DNA of 10,151 nucleotides from an uncultured Alistipes sp. GTDB taxonomy: Bacteria > Bacteroidota > Bacteroidia > Bacteroidales > Rikenellaceae. The stretch lies in the NCBI GenBank assembly GCA_958449275.1, contig CAUDHE010000084.1:1-10151 (forward strand). Direction: 5' to 3'. Each line of letters opens with the position of its first letter. Within the stretch, counting starts at the first letter, position 1. The position numbers were made by a program, and so were the translations under genes. The notes under the pieces were generated by a model. The model was not told where the DNA came from. It was given only the letters and a program-made list of their open reading frames with translations, and did not search any database. Shown piece by piece: positions 7,312 to 10,151 of the stretch.

Positions 7312-7389
7312 TGTGATGCTCTTTCGCCGTCAGTCGTCAGCCGTGCGGGGCGTCGGCGAGCTGTCGACATAGCTGAGCAATGTCGTTGT

Positions 7390-9069
7390 TTACTTATTTA
7401 TCTTGGCCCACGAATCCTTCAGCGTGACCGTACGGTTGAATACGGGGTGTTCGGCTGTCGCATCGGTGTCGGCGCAGAAATAACCCACGCGTTCGAACTG
7501 ATAGGGTTTTCCTACGGGCGCATCTTTCAGCGACGGTTCGAGATATCCCGTGACCTTGACCATCGATTCGGGGTTGAGGTTATCCTCCCACGACTGCTGA
7601 CCGTTCGAGGTGTCGAACGGATCTTCGGTCAGGAACAACGGGTTGAACAGACGCACCTCGGCTTCGACGGCATGTGCCGCCGATACCCAGTGTATCACTC
7701 CTTTCACGCGGCGTCCGTCGCTCGACGAGCCTTCTCCCGACAGAGGGTCGTACGTGCATCGCAATTCGGTTACGTTACCTTCCGAATCCTTGATTACCTC
7801 CTCGCACTTTATTAGATACGAGTAACGCAGGCGCACCTCCGCTCCCGGGCTCAGTCGGAAATACTTCTTGGGCGGATTCTCCATGAAATCGTCGCGGTCG
7901 ATGTATATCTCGCGGCCGAACGGCACCTCGCGCATACCCGCCTCGGCGTCTTCGGGGTTGTTGACGGCCCGACGCATCTCCACTTTGCCGTCTTCCCAGT
8001 TGGTTATGACCACCTTCAGCGGGTTCAGGACGGCCATTCTTCGCTCCGCCGTCTTGTTGAGGTCCTCACGCACGCAATATTCCATCTTGCCGAGGTCTAT
8101 CACGTTGTCGCGCTTGGCTACGCCCACCATTTCGGCGAAGGCGCGCACCGACGCGGGGGTATAACCCTTGCGGCGCAGGGCGCAGATGGTCGGCATGCGG
8201 GGATCGTCCCATCCCATTACCACGCCCTCTTTCACCAGCTTGAGCAGGTTACGTTTCGACATCATGGTGTAGGTGAGGTTCAGGCGCGCGAACTCGTACT
8301 GATGCGACGGATATATCTCCAAAGCCTGAATGAACCAGTCGTACAGCGGACGGTGAACGTCGAACTCCAAAGTGCATATCGAGTGCGTTATCTGCTCTAT
8401 CGAATCGCTCTGTCCGTGCGCATAGTCGTACATGGGGTATATGCACCACTTGTCGCCCGTGCGATGGTGTTCGGCGTGGATGATGCGGTACATGATGGGG
8501 TCGCGGAACAGCATGTTGGGATGCGCCATGTCGATCTTGGCGCGCAGCACTTTGGCTCCGTCGGGAAATTCGCCGTTCTTCATGCGGACGAACAGATCGA
8601 GGTTTTCCTCGACCGATCGGTTACGCCAGGGCGACTCCTTGCCCGCTTCCGAGATAGTGCCTCGCGTGAGACGTATCTCCTCCTGAGTCTGGTCGTCGAC
8701 GTATGCCAGTCCTTTCTTTATCAATACTACGGCCCAGTCGTAAAGCTGATCGAAATAGTCCGACGCGTAACGCTCTACGGCCCAGTCGAATCCCAGCCAT
8801 TTGATATCGCGTTTGATGGAATCCACATACTCGACATCCTCCTTTACGGGATTGGTGTCGTCGAAACGCAGATTGCATTTGCCTCCGTATTTTCGGGCGA
8901 GGCCGAAATTTATGCAGATGCTCTTGGCGTGACCTATGTGCAGATAGCCGTTTGGTTCGGGCGGGAAACGGGTTTGGACGCGTTTTTCGCCTTTGGCTAT
9001 CGCCTCTTCGATGATCTCCTCCAAAAAGTTGAGCTTCTCTTTCGGCTCGTTCGTTTCGATGATGTTCAT
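7390..9069 (-). CDS. glnS: glutaminyl-tRNA synthetase
   Basis: A 559-residue class I aminoacyl-tRNA synthetase that charges tRNA-Gln with glutamine in the cytoplasm, close to the 554 residues of E. coli GlnRS. The Rossmann catalytic domain contains FPPEPNGYLHIGHAKS (35-50) with the HIGH motif at 44-47, and the KMSKS-equivalent loop MMSKRNL at 269-275. LRFDDTNPVKE (67-77) and the HRTGDKWCIYPMYDYAHGQSD stretch (split around 202-222) are typical of GlnRS rather than GluRS. The C-terminal beta-barrel anticodon-binding part is present (WVSAAHAVEAEVRLFNPLF near 465-485), so the enzyme looks complete. Its presence suggests direct charging of tRNA-Gln. The start at 9069 is 27 bases after the stop of the upstream beta-barrel gene, with no clear promoter between, so co-transcription is possible. 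Confidence 0.97.
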   Translation of the reverse strand: MNIIETNEPKEKLNFLEEIIEEAIAKGEKRVQTRFPPEPNGYLHIGHAKSICINFGLARKYGGKCNLRFDDTNPVKEDVEYVDSIKRDIKWLGFDWAVERYASDYFDQLYDWAVVLIKKGLAYVDDQTQEEIRLTRGTISEAGKESPWRNRSVEENLDLFVRMKNGEFPDGAKVLRAKIDMAHPNMLFRDPIMYRIIHAEHHRTGDKWCIYPMYDYAHGQSDSIEQITHSICTLEFDVHRPLYDWFIQALEIYPSHQYEFARLNLTYTMMSKRNLLKLVKEGVVMGWDDPRMPTICALRRKGYTPASVRAFAEMVGVAKRDNVIDLGKMEYCVREDLNKTAERRMAVLNPLKVVITNWEDGKVEMRRAVNNPEDAEAGMREVPFGREIYIDRDDFMENPPKKYFRLSPGAEVRLRYSYLIKCEEVIKDSEGNVTELRCTYDPLSGEGSSSDGRRVKGVIHWVSAAHAVEAEVRLFNPLFLTEDPFDTSNGQQSWEDNLNPESMVKVTGYLEPSLKDAPVGKPYQFERVGYFCADTDATAEHPVFNRTVTLKDSWAKINK

Positions 9070-9096
9070 AACTTTCGAGTTATTGTGATTTGGGTA

Positions 9097-10151
9097 TTAT
9101 CTTTTTTTGCCGGTCGGTATGTCTTTGAGCAGTCGCACCGACAGTTGCACCACCTGCTGCGTGCCCCCCCCCGTGCCGTCGTACTTGAATGCCAGATAAC
9201 AGTTCACGCGCAACGTGTCGTCGAAGAATCGGCGGTCGTATCCTATTTTGGTGCTGTTGTATATGTGTTTGTCCGTCCCGAAGAATCGTTCGCCCGCATA
9301 GAGTTCGCCTCCGTAGCCGTTGGGGAAATCCTCGCTTCGGAACGACGAGTAGTAGGGTTGCAGATTCTGCCCCGCGTACAGTTGTTCGTCGATGTAGAGG
9401 CCCCGTTTCGATATTCTCGCTTGCAGCATGCCGCCTTTGGGCGTGCGGTATTTCGAGTCGTTGGCGCGGTCGCGCTGGAGAGTCTGTATGTAGTGCAATT
9501 TTATGTCGAAGTCGAAATACGCGTCGAAGCGCACGCCGACATGAGGGGCTATCGTCATGTTGTCGTTCACGCAGCCCGTTATGCGCTTGCTGCCCGCGAA
9601 ATGGAACATCATGAACGCGTAACCTCCGTAGAACCGCCTGCGGTAGTTGTCGAAATCGTAACGACCTGCCGACAGTATACGGAACTTCTCGCGCGAACTT
9701 TCGGAGTACATGCCGCACCAGTCCACCGACAATTCCACGAATCCGCGTCGTCCGCGGTATTGCCCCATGAAGCCCTGAATGCGATTGTCGTAAAAGCGCA
9801 TCGAGTCGCTCAGTATAGCTTCCGTGTAGTCGCCCATCATTCGTTCGCGGGGGAATATTCCGGCGTATGCCGACACCTTCTCGGTTTCGAACCGATAGTA
9901 TATTTGCGGCCGTACCTTTTCGAACGCGACATCGTTGTTCCCGAAGTTCGACATCAGGTCAGCTCCGACCATGAGGCGGTTGGAGCCGTTCCACCCGATC
10001 CCGATCCACGGTGTCAATCGCGCGCTGAACAGTGTCTGCGACTCGCCGAAAACGCAGCCCGAGTATTCGCGATTGTCGAAATAGGTGTCGAAATCGGCTC
10101 CCGCTGTCAGCTTAAGATCTTTTTGGGCGCGTGCCGAGGCGCCTGACGACA
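9097..10151 (-). CDS. probable outer-membrane beta-barrel protein (5' end beyond window)
   Basis: The reading frame stays open to the right edge, giving about 351 residues. The first visible residues, SSGASARA-QKDLK, look like the end of a signal peptide with cleavage after ARA, so only a few codons are missing. The mature protein is a series of short alternating polar/aromatic strands, for example GADFDTYFDN, RPQIYYRFE and FYGGYAFMMFHFAG, separated by charged turns, the pattern of an outer-membrane barrel. I do not recognise a named family, and the transported substrate, if any, is unknown. The C-terminus is VVQLSVRLLKDIPTGKKR, not the aromatic residue many barrels end with. A G9 run lies 25 codons from the end. 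A TTG at 10017 is an internal Leu codon, not the start, because the upstream sequence codes convincingly. It precedes glnS by 27 bases. Confidence 0.75.
   Translation of the reverse strand, partial: SSGASARAQKDLKLTAGADFDTYFDNREYSGCVFGESQTLFSARLTPWIGIGWNGSNRLMVGADLMSNFGNNDVAFEKVRPQIYYRFETEKVSAYAGIFPRERMMGDYTEAILSDSMRFYDNRIQGFMGQYRGRRGFVELSVDWCGMYSESSREKFRILSAGRYDFDNYRRRFYGGYAFMMFHFAGSKRITGCVNDNMTIAPHVGVRFDAYFDFDIKLHYIQTLQRDRANDSKYRTPKGGMLQARISKRGLYIDEQLYAGQNLQPYYSSFRSEDFPNGYGGELYAGERFFGTDKHIYNSTKIGYDRRFFDDTLRVNCYLAFKYDGTGGGTQQVVQLSVRLLKDIPTGKKR
9164..9172 (-). repeat. nine-G homopolymer tract near the 3' end of the barrel gene
   Basis: On the minus strand nine Gs fall in the DGTGGGTQQ codons of the outer-membrane protein. 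Nine Gs keep the frame to the TAA at 9097. By hand, ten Gs give a different tail ending at a TAA at 9080-9082, and eight Gs read on to a TGA that overlaps the glnS ATG as ATGA. Confidence 0.9.

Noticed and set aside
8302..10146. A long plus-strand open frame (614 codons) opposite glnS and the barrel gene
   Set aside because: It spans two well-supported minus-strand genes and their junction; composition (Val, Arg, Phe, His rich) is that of an antisense shadow.

Overview
The window looks like chromosomal DNA from a member of the Bacteroidota, most likely Bacteroidales; a Rikenellaceae/Alistipes-like source is only a guess. The evidence is repeated TAnnTTTG -7 promoter elements, one with a TTTG and one with a TTG -33 element about 20 bases upstream, A/T-rich leaders with no clear Shine-Dalgarno sequence, a moderately high G+C content, and protein families common in gut Bacteroidales. 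No mobile element, CRISPR array, rRNA or tRNA was seen.

Layout: the 5' end of a glutamate dehydrogenase gene (gdhA, minus strand, running off the left edge) is divergent from a 945-residue secreted M16 zinc metalloprotease (554-3391), which ends at a strong terminator. Three more plus-strand units follow, each behind its own -7 element: an AraC-family regulator (3571-4413), a dienelactone-hydrolase-like alpha/beta hydrolase with a Cys at the nucleophile elbow (4544-5617), and a NTP_transf_5-type nucleotidyltransferase (5805-6935). A small charged hypothetical ORF (7031-7267) closes this block at a perfect 12-bp terminator hairpin. On the minus strand, converging on it, lie a probable outer-membrane beta-barrel protein (9097 to beyond the right edge) and glutaminyl-tRNA synthetase (7390-9069), 27 bases apart and perhaps co-transcribed.

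The genes do not form one pathway: most units have their own promoter and terminator and the content is mainly housekeeping plus cell-envelope functions. The regulator may act on its neighbouring hydrolase, but nothing in the sequence proves this. The most unusual signal is a pair of nine-G homopolymer tracts, one inside the signal-peptide codons of the M16 protease and one 25 codons from the end of the beta-barrel gene. Both are in frame here, and both would change the product on slippage. This makes them candidate phase-variation tracts (or sequencing-error spots) in two exported-protein genes. I see no clear new multi-gene system.
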